This document shows positions 36,008 through 44,804 of a stretch of DNA of 64,000 bases, piece after piece (within the stretch, counting starts at the first letter, position 1; each line of letters begins with the position of its first letter). Below the pieces are notes generated by a model. The model did not search any database. It had not been told where the DNA came from and saw only the letters and a program-made list of their open reading frames with translations. Made by a program: the position numbers and the translations under genes. The DNA is from Lentibacter algarum. Lineage in GTDB: Bacteria > Pseudomonadota > Alphaproteobacteria > Rhodobacterales > Rhodobacteraceae. The stretch spans positions 1,178,001 through 1,242,000 of the forward strand of contig NZ_CP158687.1 of NCBI RefSeq assembly GCF_040580765.1. Direction: 5' to 3'.

Positions 36008-37347
36008 GCTTGCCGCCAAAGCCGCCCGCGCGGCCAGATAAAGTGAGCCTTTGGCGCTATGTGAAGCTCTTTCGTCAGGATATTTTGTCAGCGCAGCCTG
36101 CAAAGCTCTATCGGGCATGGATGGCTGAGTTTCGCACGCCGTTCTTTCGCTCGTTTATGGTGAACGATCCGAAGTTGGTTGATCTGGTGCTGAAAGAGCG
36201 GCCTGATGACTTTCCCAAATCATCGCGCGTGAGCGAAGGGCTGAGGCCGCTTTTGGGGGAGAGCGTGTTTCTGACCAATGGCGAGACGTGGAAGCGGCAG
36301 CGGCGCATCATTGACCCCGCTTTTGAGGGCGGGCGGCTGCGTGATACCTTTCCAGCGATGTGGGCGGCGTCGCAGGCCTGTGTCGCGCGGCTTGAGGAAG
36401 GGATCGTAGAGATTGAGGAAGTCACGAGCCATGCGGCAGCAGATGTGATCTTTCGGACGCTGTTTTCGATCCCGATCGAGAACGAGATTGCGGCAGAGGT
36501 TTTCTCGGAGTTTCGCGACTATCAGCGCAGCCAGCCAATTGTGAATATTGCAGCGTTCTTGCCGCTGCCGCGCTGGATGCCACGGTTCTTCCGACGCCGC
36601 ACGCGGGAGACGGCAAAGAGCATTCGCAGCCTGATTGCGCGGCTCACCCAAGCGCGTGCGGATGAGATTGCTGCGGGCACTGCTCCTGACGATCTTGCGA
36701 CCAAGATCATGACCACAGAAGACCCTGAGACGGGCGAACGGTTTACGCCTGAGGAGATGGTTGATCAGGTGGCGATCTTCTTTTTGGCTGGGCATGAGAC
36801 GAGCGCCTCGGCGCTGGCATGGACGCTTTATTTGCTAGCGCTTTACCCTGAGTGGCAGGAGCGGCTTGCGCAGGAATCGGCGGCGCTAAACGACTGTGAT
36901 TTCAAGGTGATGTCGGAGCTGAAGCTCTCGCGGGATGTGTTTCGGGAGGCATTGCGGCTTTATCCGCCTGTGCCGATGATGGTGCGCGAGGCAGGATGTC
37001 CGCAAGAGTTTCGCGGGCGCGAGGTTAAGACGGGCAGCCAGATCGTGCTGAGCCCTTGGCACTTGCACCGCCACGAGCGGATCTGGGCGCGCCCTGATGC
37101 GTTTGAGCCAGAGCGCTGGCAGACTGAGGAGGGGCGGGGCTGTGCGCGTGAGGCCTATATGCCTTTTAGTGCTGGGTCGCGGGTCTGCACAGGAGCGGGC
37201 TTTGCTATGGTCGAAGGGCCGCTTATTTTGTCGATGCTGCTCAAGATGTTTCGCTTTGAGCTTGTTGAGGGACGTGTGCCGCAACCTGTTGCGCATCTGA
37301 CCGTACGGGCGAAAGACGGGATTTGGCTGAAGGTGAGCAAGCGCTAG
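36004..37347 (+). CDS. Cytochrome P450
   Basis: A 447-residue soluble-type P450. Motifs in order: oxygen-binding I helix FLAGHETSASALAW, K-helix ExxR in FREALRLYPPVP, PERW region, and haem loop FSAGSRVCTGAGFA with the axial Cys. No N-terminal membrane anchor is evident. Redox partner genes (ferredoxin and reductase) are not adjacent. It overlaps the hydrolase gene upstream, suggesting a shared pathway, perhaps lipid oxidation. The CYP family is not assigned. Confidence 0.93.
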   Translation: MSLPPKPPARPDKVSLWRYVKLFRQDILSAQPAKLYRAWMAEFRTPFFRSFMVNDPKLVDLVLKERPDDFPKSSRVSEGLRPLLGESVFLTNGETWKRQRRIIDPAFEGGRLRDTFPAMWAASQACVARLEEGIVEIEEVTSHAAADVIFRTLFSIPIENEIAAEVFSEFRDYQRSQPIVNIAAFLPLPRWMPRFFRRRTRETAKSIRSLIARLTQARADEIAAGTAPDDLATKIMTTEDPETGERFTPEEMVDQVAIFFLAGHETSASALAWTLYLLALYPEWQERLAQESAALNDCDFKVMSELKLSRDVFREALRLYPPVPMMVREAGCPQEFRGREVKTGSQIVLSPWHLHRHERIWARPDAFEPERWQTEEGRGCAREAYMPFSAGSRVCTGAGFAMVEGPLILSMLLKMFRFELVEGRVPQPVAHLTVRAKDGIWLKVSKR

Positions 37348-37565
37348 GCTGAGCGACTTTCATAATACGCCAGAACATAGAGCCGAATGGCTGAGGCTAG
37401 ACCGCTTTCGACACCGCGGGCTTCATCAATTTCGGCCGCTAATTCATTGATTGGTTTGTTTTTTCGCGCTGCGATGTCACGAAAAGCGCGCCAGAACTCA
37501 TCTTCCAGAGAGACGCTGGTGCGGTGGCCACGCAGGGTAAGGGAGCGCTTCACGGGACGGCTCAT
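37344..37565 (-). CDS. Ribbon-helix-helix domain protein
   Basis: A 73-residue protein with a predicted RHH DNA-binding fold (HRTSVSLEDEFWRAFRDIAA ...). Such proteins in the Rhodobacterales follow fumC and a DUF4169 gene. Start and upstream stop overlap (ATGA) with the DUF4169 gene. The last four bases overlap the end of the convergent P450 gene. DNA target is unknown. Confidence 0.85.
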   Translation of the reverse strand: MSRPVKRSLTLRGHRTSVSLEDEFWRAFRDIAARKNKPINELAAEIDEARGVESGLASAIRLYVLAYYESRSA

Positions 37566-37738
37566 CTGTCGCGCTCTTTTCCTGAGAGCTCGCGTGCGGC
37601 CTTGGCAGCGCGCGCTTTTTCAAGCTCTTTCTGGGCTTTCGTGCGGCCATGTTTGACCACGTTTTCAGCGGCGCGGGCTTTGTCTTCGGCCCGCGCCGCT
37701 GCTTTTTTAAACCGGTTGAAATTAACCGGTTCGGCCAT
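37562..37738 (-). CDS. DUF4169-family small protein
   Basis: A 58-residue, highly charged, Ala/Lys/Glu/Arg-rich helical protein beginning [20 protein letters not shown]. This opening is typical of DUF4169. Its start overlaps the fumC stop (TGATG) and its stop overlaps the start of the RHH gene (ATGA), so all three are translationally coupled. Function is unknown; coiled-coil or ribosome-associated roles are only guesses. Confidence 0.9.
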   Translation of the reverse strand: MAEPVNFNRFKKAAARAEDKARAAENVVKHGRTKAQKELEKARAAKAARELSGKERDR

Positions 37739-39129
37739 CACTTAGGGCCGATCATATCTTCTGGACGCACAACGCGGTCAAAAGTCTCGGCGTCCACAAA
37801 GCCAAGTGCGATGGCCTCTTCTTTGAGGGTCGTGCCGTTTTTGTGGGCTGTCTTTGCCACTTTGGTCGCGTTGTCATAGCCGATGGTTGGCGCCAGCGCT
37901 GTGACCAGCATCAGGCTTTCTTTCATCAGCTTGTCGATGCGTGGCTCGTTGGCTTCGATGCCCATGAGCATGCGCTCAGTGAAGCTGTCTGCCGCGTCGC
38001 CCAAGAGCTGGATGCTTTGCAAGAGGTTGTAGCTCATCATCGGGTTGTAGACGTTGAGCTCGAAATGCCCTTGTGAGCCTGCAAATTTGATTGCGGCGTC
38101 GTTGCCCATGACGTGAGCGGCGACTTGTGTCAGCGCTTCCGCTTGTGTCGGGTTGACCTTGCCTGGCATGATTGAAGAGCCGGGCTCGTTTTCGGGCAGG
38201 ATCAGCTCGCCAAGGCCAGAGCGGGGGCCAGAGCCGAGGAAGCGGATGTCATTCGCGATCTTGTAGGCGGAGCCAGCGATTGTCGCGAGTGCGCCTGACA
38301 TAAAGACCATCGCGTCATGTGCAGCGAGGGCTTCGAACTTGTTGGGCGCGGTGACGAAAGGCAGGCCCGTGATGTCAGCCATATGGGAGGCAACCGTCTC
38401 ACCCCAGCCGTGCTTTGTATTGAGGCCTGTTCCAACGGCTGTGCCGCCTTGGGCCAGCTCATAGATTGCGGGGAGTGCGGCATGAACGCGGCGGATGCCC
38501 ATACGGATCTGGTGAGCGTAGCCTGAGAACTCTTGGCCCAAAGTGAGGGGCGTTGCGTCTTGGGTGTGTGTGCGGCCAATCTTGATGATGTCTTTGAAGG
38601 CTTCTGCCTTGGCTTCGAGGCCAGAGGCGAGTTTTTCAAGGCCCGGCAGGAGCACATCATGCACGGACATGGCTGTTGCGATGTGCATGGCAGTTGGGAA
38701 GGTGTCGTTTGAGGACTGACCCATGTTGCAGTGATCATTGGGGTGAACTGGGTCTTTGGAGCCGATGACGCCGCCGAGGATTTCGATTGCGCGGTTGGCG
38801 ATGACCTCATTGGAGTTCATGTTGGACTGTGTGCCTGAGCCCGTTTGCCAGACGACCAGCGGGAAGTTGTCATCAAACTTGCCCTCGATCACTTCACCCG
38901 CGGCCTGAATGATGGCTTCGGCGAGTTTGCCGTCAAGCTCACCACTGTCACGGTTGGCCATGGCGCAGGCTTGTTTGATCACGCCGAGCGCGCGCACGAT
39001 GGCGATGGGCTGCTTTTCCCAACCGATGGGGAAGTTCATGATCGAGCGCTGCGTTTGTGCGCCCCAATACTTGTTTGAAGGGACCTCAAGAGGGCCGAAG
39101 CTGTCGGTTTCTGTACGCGTGTCGGCCAT
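37738..39129 (-). CDS. fumC: Class II fumarate hydratase
   Basis: A 463-residue homotetrameric, iron-independent fumarase of the TCA cycle. The signature [11 protein letters not shown] (catalytic Ser loop) and the [20 protein letters not shown] block are present. The ATG at 39129 ([12 protein letters not shown]) is the usual family start; six upstream codons are in frame. It begins the fumC-DUF4169-RHH operon. Confidence 0.96.
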   Translation of the reverse strand: MADTRTETDSFGPLEVPSNKYWGAQTQRSIMNFPIGWEKQPIAIVRALGVIKQACAMANRDSGELDGKLAEAIIQAAGEVIEGKFDDNFPLVVWQTGSGTQSNMNSNEVIANRAIEILGGVIGSKDPVHPNDHCNMGQSSNDTFPTAMHIATAMSVHDVLLPGLEKLASGLEAKAEAFKDIIKIGRTHTQDATPLTLGQEFSGYAHQIRMGIRRVHAALPAIYELAQGGTAVGTGLNTKHGWGETVASHMADITGLPFVTAPNKFEALAAHDAMVFMSGALATIAGSAYKIANDIRFLGSGPRSGLGELILPENEPGSSIMPGKVNPTQAEALTQVAAHVMGNDAAIKFAGSQGHFELNVYNPMMSYNLLQSIQLLGDAADSFTERMLMGIEANEPRIDKLMKESLMLVTALAPTIGYDNATKVAKTAHKNGTTLKEEAIALGFVDAETFDRVVRPEDMIGPK

Positions 39130-39225
39130 GTTGGGCTCCTTTTGCAAACTGTCGCAAACGGTCTAACGCCCCCGCGGGAGGGGGGCAATGGCTGATAGCC
39201 CTAACGGAGGTGCTCTGTTGTCGGC

Positions 39226-39717
39226 TTACTTGCGAAACTGATCGAGACTGACGACTTCGGCCTGCCGTTTTTCTGGCTCGGCGTGCTCCATCATCGGTGC
39301 TTCGGGGGCTTCGTCAGTGTCGGAGAAGAGCGCGTCATCATCGTCCTCCTCCTCGTCTTCGTCCTCGCTTGTTTCAAAGCGAAGGCCAAACTCTACGGAG
39401 GGGTCGACGAATGTTTTGATCGCGTCATAGGGAACTTTGAGAGCTTCTGGGGCATCGCCAAAGTTGAGCGTGACTGAGAAGCCTTCTTCGGTGACTTCCA
39501 GTGCGTCGAACCAGTGCTGAATGACGATTGTCATTTCTTCGGGGTAGCGCTCGTGAAGCCAGCTTGCGAGCTTGGCCTCCGGGTGGCGCGTGTCAAAGGT
39601 GATAAAGAAGTGATGTGCCCCTGGAAGGCCGTTCTTTTCAACATCCGTTAGAACGCGCCTGATCAGGCTGCGCATGGCGTTGTGCATCAATGTGCCATAG
39701 TCAATCGTGTTTGACAT
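39226..39717 (-). CDS. sspB: SspB-family ClpXP adaptor protein
   Basis: A 163-residue protein of the alphaproteobacterial SspB group, which hands ssrA-tagged peptides to ClpXP. The N-terminal DYGTLMHNAMRSLIRRVL and HHFFITFDTRHPEA blocks belong to the peptide-binding fold. An acidic low-complexity linker (about 110-145) leads to a C-terminal ClpX-binding tail (AEVVSLDQFRK), the expected layout. The tmRNA gene that makes its substrate tags lies about 1.4 kb away. Confidence 0.93.
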   Translation of the reverse strand: MSNTIDYGTLMHNAMRSLIRRVLTDVEKNGLPGAHHFFITFDTRHPEAKLASWLHERYPEEMTIVIQHWFDALEVTEEGFSVTLNFGDAPEALKVPYDAIKTFVDPSVEFGLRFETSEDEDEEEDDDDALFSDTDEAPEAPMMEHAEPEKRQAEVVSLDQFRK

Positions 39718-39784
39718 CGGCTATCCCCTTGGTTGTTGCGTCAAGAATAGGGAGTTTTGCAGAAAACAAAAGACCGATTCCGCG

Positions 39785-41035
39785 CTAAAAGCCAAGTGCA
39801 GCGAAGAGCGCAAAGCCGAGCAGGCCATTTCCGAGGATCAGTATGAAAAGATTGCCTTTTGTCAGCCAAGAGAGAGCTGCACCTGTGGCAATTAGATAGA
39901 GAGCAGGCCAGCTGATTTGGGCGAAAGCTTGCTCAAGGGTGTCCAAAGCTCCGCTTGGCCAAAGCACAGACACAGCGAACCAGAGCGAGAGGCTGGCGAT
40001 CACCCCTGTGACGGCGGCTGTGATCCCTGTGAGGGCGGCGCGCAGGCGGGGCATCGCTAAGAGGCGTTCCAGATAGGGTGCTCCAAGGAAGATGTAGAGA
40101 AAGCAAGGCGTGAACACCATCCAGAGGGTGAGCAACCCTGCGACTGCGGCGAGGCCCAGCCCACCTTGGCCATGACCTGCGAGGTGCGCTGTGAATTGTG
40201 TCACAAGGATTAGGGGGCCAGGCGTGGTTTCGGCAAGGCCGAGGGCATCTATCATTTGGGAAGATGTGATCCAGCCATGGTCTTGGACTAGGGTTTGGGT
40301 CATCCAGCCAAGGAGCGCATAAGCTCCGCCGAAGCTGAAAAGAGCAAGCTGGGCGAAATAAGCGGCCAGCTCTGTGAGAAACGACTGGCCCGATAAGAAG
40401 AGCGCCGTAAGGGGCGCGAGCCAAAGCGCGAGGCCGAGGGCCAGTGTGCGCAGGCTTTGGGAGAGGGGCGGTGCCGGGGTGAGTTCTGACAGCGCTTCAG
40501 GCTCTGTCGCGAAGAAGAGGCTGCCCGCCAGTGCGGCGAGCGCCAGAATAAGCGGGTAGGGCGCGCCTAGAGCGAAGAGGCCCAGAAATGCGCCGAGGGC
40601 GATGAGGCGACTGGGCCAAGCTGTCAGCGCTTTTTGGGAAAGTTTGAAGAGGGCCTGAAGCACAATCGTGATCACGGCGGCTTTGACGCCCATGAAGGCG
40701 GCGACGGCCCAAGGCTGTGCGCCGTAAAGAATATAGGCAACGGCTAAAGCCCAAATCACAAATGCACCTGGTAGAACAAATAGGAGACCCGCCAGCAGCC
40801 CGCCTCTGAGCCCGCGCAAGCGCCAGCCCGCGTAGGTTGCAAGTTGCATGGCTTCGGGGCCAGGGAGAAGCATACAAAAGCTGAGCGCGCCTGCAAATTG
40901 GCGCTCTGTCAGCCATGCCCGTTCATCCACCAGCTCTCGGTGCATCAAGGCAATTTGAGCGGCGGGCCCGCCAAAGGACAAAAGGCCGATTTTGGCGAAT
41001 GTGCGGTTGAACTCTTGCGCGCTTGGTTGCGTCAT
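39785..41035 (-). CDS. chrA: Chromate transporter (long-chain ChrA)
   Basis: A 416-residue membrane protein made of two homologous halves, as in the LCHR ChrA group. The N-terminal half has FAKIGLLSFGGPAAQ and LPGPEAMQLATYAGW, and the second half repeats the pattern with FSFGGAYALLGWM and TTPGPLILVTQF. ChrA expels chromate using the proton gradient. Chromate resistance as opposed to another anion is inferred from family membership. Confidence 0.92.
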   Translation of the reverse strand: MTQPSAQEFNRTFAKIGLLSFGGPAAQIALMHRELVDERAWLTERQFAGALSFCMLLPGPEAMQLATYAGWRLRGLRGGLLAGLLFVLPGAFVIWALAVAYILYGAQPWAVAAFMGVKAAVITIVLQALFKLSQKALTAWPSRLIALGAFLGLFALGAPYPLILALAALAGSLFFATEPEALSELTPAPPLSQSLRTLALGLALWLAPLTALFLSGQSFLTELAAYFAQLALFSFGGAYALLGWMTQTLVQDHGWITSSQMIDALGLAETTPGPLILVTQFTAHLAGHGQGGLGLAAVAGLLTLWMVFTPCFLYIFLGAPYLERLLAMPRLRAALTGITAAVTGVIASLSLWFAVSVLWPSGALDTLEQAFAQISWPALYLIATGAALSWLTKGNLFILILGNGLLGFALFAALGF

Positions 41036-41084
41036 ATGGCGGCTCCAAAGGCGCTGTGTTTGTGAGCGGAAGGGAGAAGGAAGT

Positions 41085-41392
41085 GCAGGCTTCTGTTGCC
41101 AGGTGCCTGCGAACCCCGCCTTAGGTCGCTAAACGTAAGGACTTAGATTTCAATAGTTCCAGTCGCTTACGCGGCCATCGCCATTGGAGCACGATTGTCA
41201 TTTGCAATTGTACATTTCGGGCCGATACGGTGGCACCCAGCCGAAACAAAGCTAACCTCTTTAGACGTTCGTCGATCCTATTTCGTCCCCATGATCCCCA
41301 AATGAAGGATGTTTGGTGGAGACGCCGGGTACCGCCCCCGGGTCCGATCCGCTTATTACAAGCGCGTTTATGTTCATAGTCCCCGAGGAGAC
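41085..41392 (-). ncRNA. ssrA: Circularly permuted two-piece tmRNA
   Basis: On the minus strand the acceptor piece comes first and ends in CGTCTCC-ACCA (3' end at 41314). The coding piece starts at 41290 with GGGGACGAAATAGGATCGAC, and its GGGGACG pairs with CGTCTCC to rebuild the tRNA-like acceptor stem. This is the alphaproteobacterial permuted layout; the 23-nt spacer at 41291-41313 is removed. The tag frame is 41205-41167, ANDNRAPMAMAA then stop. A sigma-70-like promoter (TTGCAA at 41421-41426, 16 bp, TATATT at 41399-41404) sets the 5' end near 41392. The 3' end of the coding piece is approximate. Confidence 0.93.
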
Positions 41393-41398
41393 AGGTCT

Positions 41399-41426
41399 AA
41401 TATAGAGCTTGAGAAGCGATTTGCAA
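41399..41426 (-). promoter_or_regulatory. Sigma-70-like promoter of ssrA
   Basis: Read on the minus strand: TTGCAA, 16-bp spacer, TATATT, just upstream of the acceptor piece. Confidence 0.7.
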
Positions 41427-41465
41427 GACAGGGTGTGACTGTCTGCACGTGATTTTTATGCCGTG

Positions 41466-42197
41466 TCAGGCGCGTGTTTTTCGGGCCGCGAGAACGTTTT
41501 GGGCGAGCTCTTTTGTGTAGCGCTCAAGCTCTGTCAGGCAGGCTTCAACGCACGGAGCATCACTCGCCTCCAGCGCATCAGCGATCTGGCTGTGCAAATC
41601 AATAATTGCCGCGCGGGAGCGGGCTGTGAAGGTAATCATGTTCATCAGGGGCTGCATGGCCTCGACGGCGCCTGCGAGCTGATAGGAGAGTACAGGATTT
41701 CCTGCACCATCAACGAGGGCGCGGTGGAAGGCGACATCTGAAGCGCAGAACGCTTCATCCGACAATGCGGGCTGGGACTGACGGAAAATCTCTGTGCGCA
41801 TGCTCGCAAGCTGATCTGGGGTGCGGCGCGCGGCCGAGAGCGACGCACAGGCGCGTTCCAGTGTGTAACGGGCTTCGCAGGCGACATCAAAACTCACATC
41901 ATTCATGCTGAGCAGCAGTGTTGATGTGGTGATTTGCTGTGGGTAGGCGTCTTGGAAGCTGATGCGATTGACGAATGCGCCGCCCGTGGCCCCACGCTGA
42001 GTGCGAATGAGGGACTGAGCGGCGAGGCGCTTCAGGGCTTCACGGACAGTTGGACGGGAAACATTGAACTGCTCGGAGAGATCAGCCTCTGAGGGCAACC
42101 TTTCATCCACGATGAGCGCGCCTGAAATAATGGCGTCGCGGATGTTTTTGGCTATCTTTGCAGAGAGATCTGCGGGTTTTGGCTTAGGTTTTTTCAT
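41466..42197 (-). CDS. dmdR: GntR/FCD-family regulator of the DMSP demethylation locus (DmdR-like)
   Basis: A 243-residue GntR protein: winged-helix with LPSEADLSEQFNVSRPTVREAL at about 30-55, then an all-helical FCD effector domain with several His residues (for example AFHRALVDGAGNPVL). It is divergent from the DUF2182-DUF1326-dmdA-acuI series. In Ruegeria pomeroyi a GntR-type regulator is associated with dmdA; the name DmdR here is by analogy. Two operator-like sites in the shared promoter, one abutting this start codon, suggest autoregulation and control of the divergent genes. The effector, perhaps acrylate or an acyl-CoA, is not shown by sequence. Confidence 0.8.
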   Translation of the reverse strand: MKKPKPKPADLSAKIAKNIRDAIISGALIVDERLPSEADLSEQFNVSRPTVREALKRLAAQSLIRTQRGATGGAFVNRISFQDAYPQQITTSTLLLSMNDVSFDVACEARYTLERACASLSAARRTPDQLASMRTEIFRQSQPALSDEAFCASDVAFHRALVDGAGNPVLSYQLAGAVEAMQPLMNMITFTARSRAAIIDLHSQIADALEASDAPCVEACLTELERYTKELAQNVLAARKTRA

Positions 42198-42243
42198 TTG
42201 TCTGACAATTCACTCTTTACGGCGAGCATAAATTGTCTGACAT
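42198..42243. promoter_or_regulatory. Two GntR-type operators in the dmdR/DUF2182 promoter region
   Basis: TTGTCTGACAA (42198-42208) fits the GntR/FadR half-site rule TnGTnnnACnA exactly. A second copy, TTGTCTGACAT (42233-42243), differs in the last base. Centres are 35 bp apart. The first touches the regulator's start codon; the second lies about 34 bp upstream of the DUF2182 start. Confidence 0.7.
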
Positions 42244-42276
42244 TTGCATTCAAGACCTGAGTCGCGTGAGGACAAA

Positions 42277-43041
42277 ATGCTTGTGGACCGCATAAAGACC
42301 ATGACCGGATGGCACTGGCTGACGTTGTTTGCCGTGATCGCTCTGGCGTGGGCGGCTTTGTTTGCGATGGCGATTCCTGCGGAAATGCGTAGTTTTTCAA
42401 GGCTCTACGGTGCGGACTTTTGGGAAGCTCTTTGCACAGTGACGCCGGATGCAGCGGGTCTTGTGAGGCTCTTTTTCATGTGGGCGCTGATGTCGGCTGC
42501 CATGATGGCGCCGACGGCCTTGCCCGCTTTTGGAACCTATGACGATCTTGTAGGCTCAACAGGACAAGGCAATTTCGGTGCACTTGTGTCAGGGTATCTC
42601 GTTGTATGGCTTGGGTTTGCGTTGGTCGCGGCAGGTGTGCAGATGGGATTGACCCAGATTGGCGCTGTTGATCTTTTGGGGCAGAGCCAGTCTCCCTTGC
42701 TGACGGCTGGGCTTTTGATCAGTGCTGGGCTTTATCAGTTTTCGGCGCTCAAAGAAGCGTGCCTGAGCAAGTGCCGTCGTCCGATCAGCTTTTTTATGCA
42801 GCATTGGGACGAGGGCGCGTGGCGCAATGGGCTGCGGTTGGGGCTTGTTTGCCTTGGCTGCTGCTGGGCTTTGATGCTGCTCGGATTTGTTGGCGGTGTG
42901 ATGAACCTTGCGTTCATGGGGCTGGCGACTGTGATGATGATTTTGGAGAAACTGCCCGATATTGGGCGTTGGCTCACACGACCTTTGGGGTATGGCCTCA
43001 TTGGCTGGGGGCTTTTTGCGCTGATTGGCGCTTTCATTTAG
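42277..43041 (+). CDS. DUF2182-domain membrane protein
   Basis: A 254-residue integral membrane protein with about six helices. Family motifs are MWALMSAAMMAPTALP and the Cys-containing loop LKEACLSKCRRPISFFMQHW, whose two Cys could bind metal. DUF2182 proteins are predicted metal-related membrane proteins that often pair with DUF1326 genes, as here (12-bp gap). The ATG at 42277 is chosen over an upstream in-frame ATG because the latter would overlap the operator region. Function in this locus is unknown. Confidence 0.85.
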   Translation: MLVDRIKTMTGWHWLTLFAVIALAWAALFAMAIPAEMRSFSRLYGADFWEALCTVTPDAAGLVRLFFMWALMSAAMMAPTALPAFGTYDDLVGSTGQGNFGALVSGYLVVWLGFALVAAGVQMGLTQIGAVDLLGQSQSPLLTAGLLISAGLYQFSALKEACLSKCRRPISFFMQHWDEGAWRNGLRLGLVCLGCCWALMLLGFVGGVMNLAFMGLATVMMILEKLPDIGRWLTRPLGYGLIGWGLFALIGAFI

Positions 43042-43053
43042 TGGAGGAATAAC

Positions 43054-43686
43054 ATGGCTTTAGATGGTGAAGTTGGTACGATCCCTTGGGAGATCAAGGG
43101 CGAACTTATTCTCAATTGCAACTGCACAGTGTTTTGCCCCTGTGTTGTGAGCCTTGGCACGCACCCGCCCACGGAAGGCCACTGTCAGGCTTGGTCGGGC
43201 GTTCGCATCGATGATGGCGAATACGGTGGCGTGAGCCTTTCGGGCCTCAATGTGGGCCTCTTCCTTGAGATTCCAGGCAATATGGGCCGCGGAAACTGGA
43301 AAGCGGCAGCCTATATTGATGAGCGTGCGACAGATGACCAGTATGAGGCGCTTGTTGCGATCTTCTCTGGTGCTGCGCGCGGTACAACGGGTCTCTTTGG
43401 CCTGCTTGTTGGCGAGTTCTTGGGCGCTGAGCGCGCTCCGATCACCTTTGAAACCGTCGGCAAAGAGCGCCGCTTGATGGTTGGAAAGAAGATCAAGGGT
43501 TCGGTTATTCCTGTTGAGGGCAAGGACGGTAAAGACATCGTCGTGACCAATACAGAATATTGGATGGGTCCTGATATCACTGTGGCCAAGGCCACACAGG
43601 GACGTGTGCGCGCTTTTGGGCGTGTCTGGGATTTTGACGGTCGCAGCGCCGAAATCTGCCAGATTGATTGGAAAGGCCCCCGTTAA
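43054..43686 (+). CDS. DUF1326-domain protein
   Basis: A 210-residue soluble protein opening with the Cys-rich family motif LNCNCTVFCPCV at about 25-36, suggesting a metal site or thiol function. GGAGG precedes the start. It follows the DUF2182 gene by 12 bp, and its stop overlaps the dmdA start (TAATG). The pair may help metal or cofactor handling, but no role is established. Confidence 0.88.
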   Translation: MALDGEVGTIPWEIKGELILNCNCTVFCPCVVSLGTHPPTEGHCQAWSGVRIDDGEYGGVSLSGLNVGLFLEIPGNMGRGNWKAAAYIDERATDDQYEALVAIFSGAARGTTGLFGLLVGEFLGAERAPITFETVGKERRLMVGKKIKGSVIPVEGKDGKDIVVTNTEYWMGPDITVAKATQGRVRAFGRVWDFDGRSAEICQIDWKGPR

Positions 43687-44789
43687 TGGCATTAATCGCT
43701 TTGTCGCGTCGCCTGCGCCGCACACCCTTTAGCGAGGGTGTGGAGGCTGCAGGTGTGAAAGGCTACACGGTTTACAACCGTATGCTTTTGCCAACCGTTT
43801 TTCGCACGGTTCAGGAAGACTACCGCCACCTCAAGGAGGCGGTTCAGCTTTGGGATGTGGCCTGTGAGCGCCAAGTGGAGCTGCGCGGGCCTGACGCCAC
43901 GCGGCTGATGCAAATGCTCACGCCACGCGATCTGCGCAATATGCAGGTTGGTCAGTGTTACTACGTGCCGATCGTCGACGAGACGGGCGGGATGTTGAAT
44001 GATCCTGTGGCTGTAAAGCTGGCGGAAGATCGCTGGTGGATTTCGATTGCTGACAGTGATTTGCTGCTTTGGGTCAAGGGTATCGCCTATGGCTATCGTT
44101 TGGATGTGCTTGTCGATGAGCCGGATGTGAGCCCGCTCGGTGTGCAAGGTCCGAAGGCAGATGATGTTATGGCAGATGTCTTTGGCGATGCTGTGCGCGA
44201 TATCCGCTTTTTCCGCTTTGCGATGCTCGAGTTTCAAGGCCGTAAGCTGGCTGTTGCGCGCTCGGGCTATTCCAAGCAGGGCGGCTTTGAGATTTATGTC
44301 GAAGGCAGTGATATCGGGATGCCGCTGTGGAACGCCTTGATGGAAGCGGGCAAAAAGCATGATATTCATGCGGGCTGTCCCAACCTGATCGAGCGGATCG
44401 AGGGCGGTCTTCTGAGCTATGGCAACGACATGACCGATGACAACACACCGCATGAGTGCGGGCTTGGCAAGTTTTGCAACACACATAGCGCAATTGGCTG
44501 TGTGGGGCGTGACGCTTTGCTGCGCGTCGCGAAGGAAGGCCCTGTGCGCCAGATCCGCGCTGTGGAAATTCATGGGGATGCTGTACCGCCTTGCGATCGG
44601 CTTTGGCCGATTATGGTGGGTGACAAGCAGGTGGGCAACATTAGCTCTGCTGCATACTCGCCTGATTTTGCGACAAATGTTTCCATCGGAATGGTGCGTA
44701 TGACGCATTGGGACGAGGGCAGTGAAGTGGATGTGATCACCCCTGCGGGTGTGCGCGCGGCAACGGTGCGCGAGACATTCTGGATTTAG
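43686..44789 (+). CDS. dmdA: Dimethylsulfoniopropionate demethylase DmdA
   Basis: A 367-residue GcvT-fold, tetrahydrofolate-dependent enzyme that removes one methyl from DMSP, giving methylmercaptopropionate and methyl-THF. It resembles glycine-cleavage T proteins (YTVYNRMLLPT, VWDVACERQVELRG-type opening, SGYSKQGGFEIYVEG block), but the length (normal DmdA is about 364) and immediate acuI neighbour support DmdA. The start overlaps the DUF1326 stop. A generic aminomethyltransferase is the less likely alternative. Confidence 0.9.
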   Translation: MALIALSRRLRRTPFSEGVEAAGVKGYTVYNRMLLPTVFRTVQEDYRHLKEAVQLWDVACERQVELRGPDATRLMQMLTPRDLRNMQVGQCYYVPIVDETGGMLNDPVAVKLAEDRWWISIADSDLLLWVKGIAYGYRLDVLVDEPDVSPLGVQGPKADDVMADVFGDAVRDIRFFRFAMLEFQGRKLAVARSGYSKQGGFEIYVEGSDIGMPLWNALMEAGKKHDIHAGCPNLIERIEGGLLSYGNDMTDDNTPHECGLGKFCNTHSAIGCVGRDALLRVAKEGPVRQIRAVEIHGDAVPPCDRLWPIMVGDKQVGNISSAAYSPDFATNVSIGMVRMTHWDEGSEVDVITPAGVRAATVRETFWI

Positions 44790-44804
44790 AAGAAAGAGGA
44801 CGAG

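Noticed and set aside
43692..44708. A 338-codon minus-strand frame over dmdA
   Set aside because: Antisense to dmdA; His/Arg-rich translation without any family pattern.
43686..44789. Glycine cleavage T protein (gcvT) as the call for the GcvT-fold gene
   Set aside because: No gcvH or gcvP is adjacent, the length and the acuI neighbour match DmdA instead.
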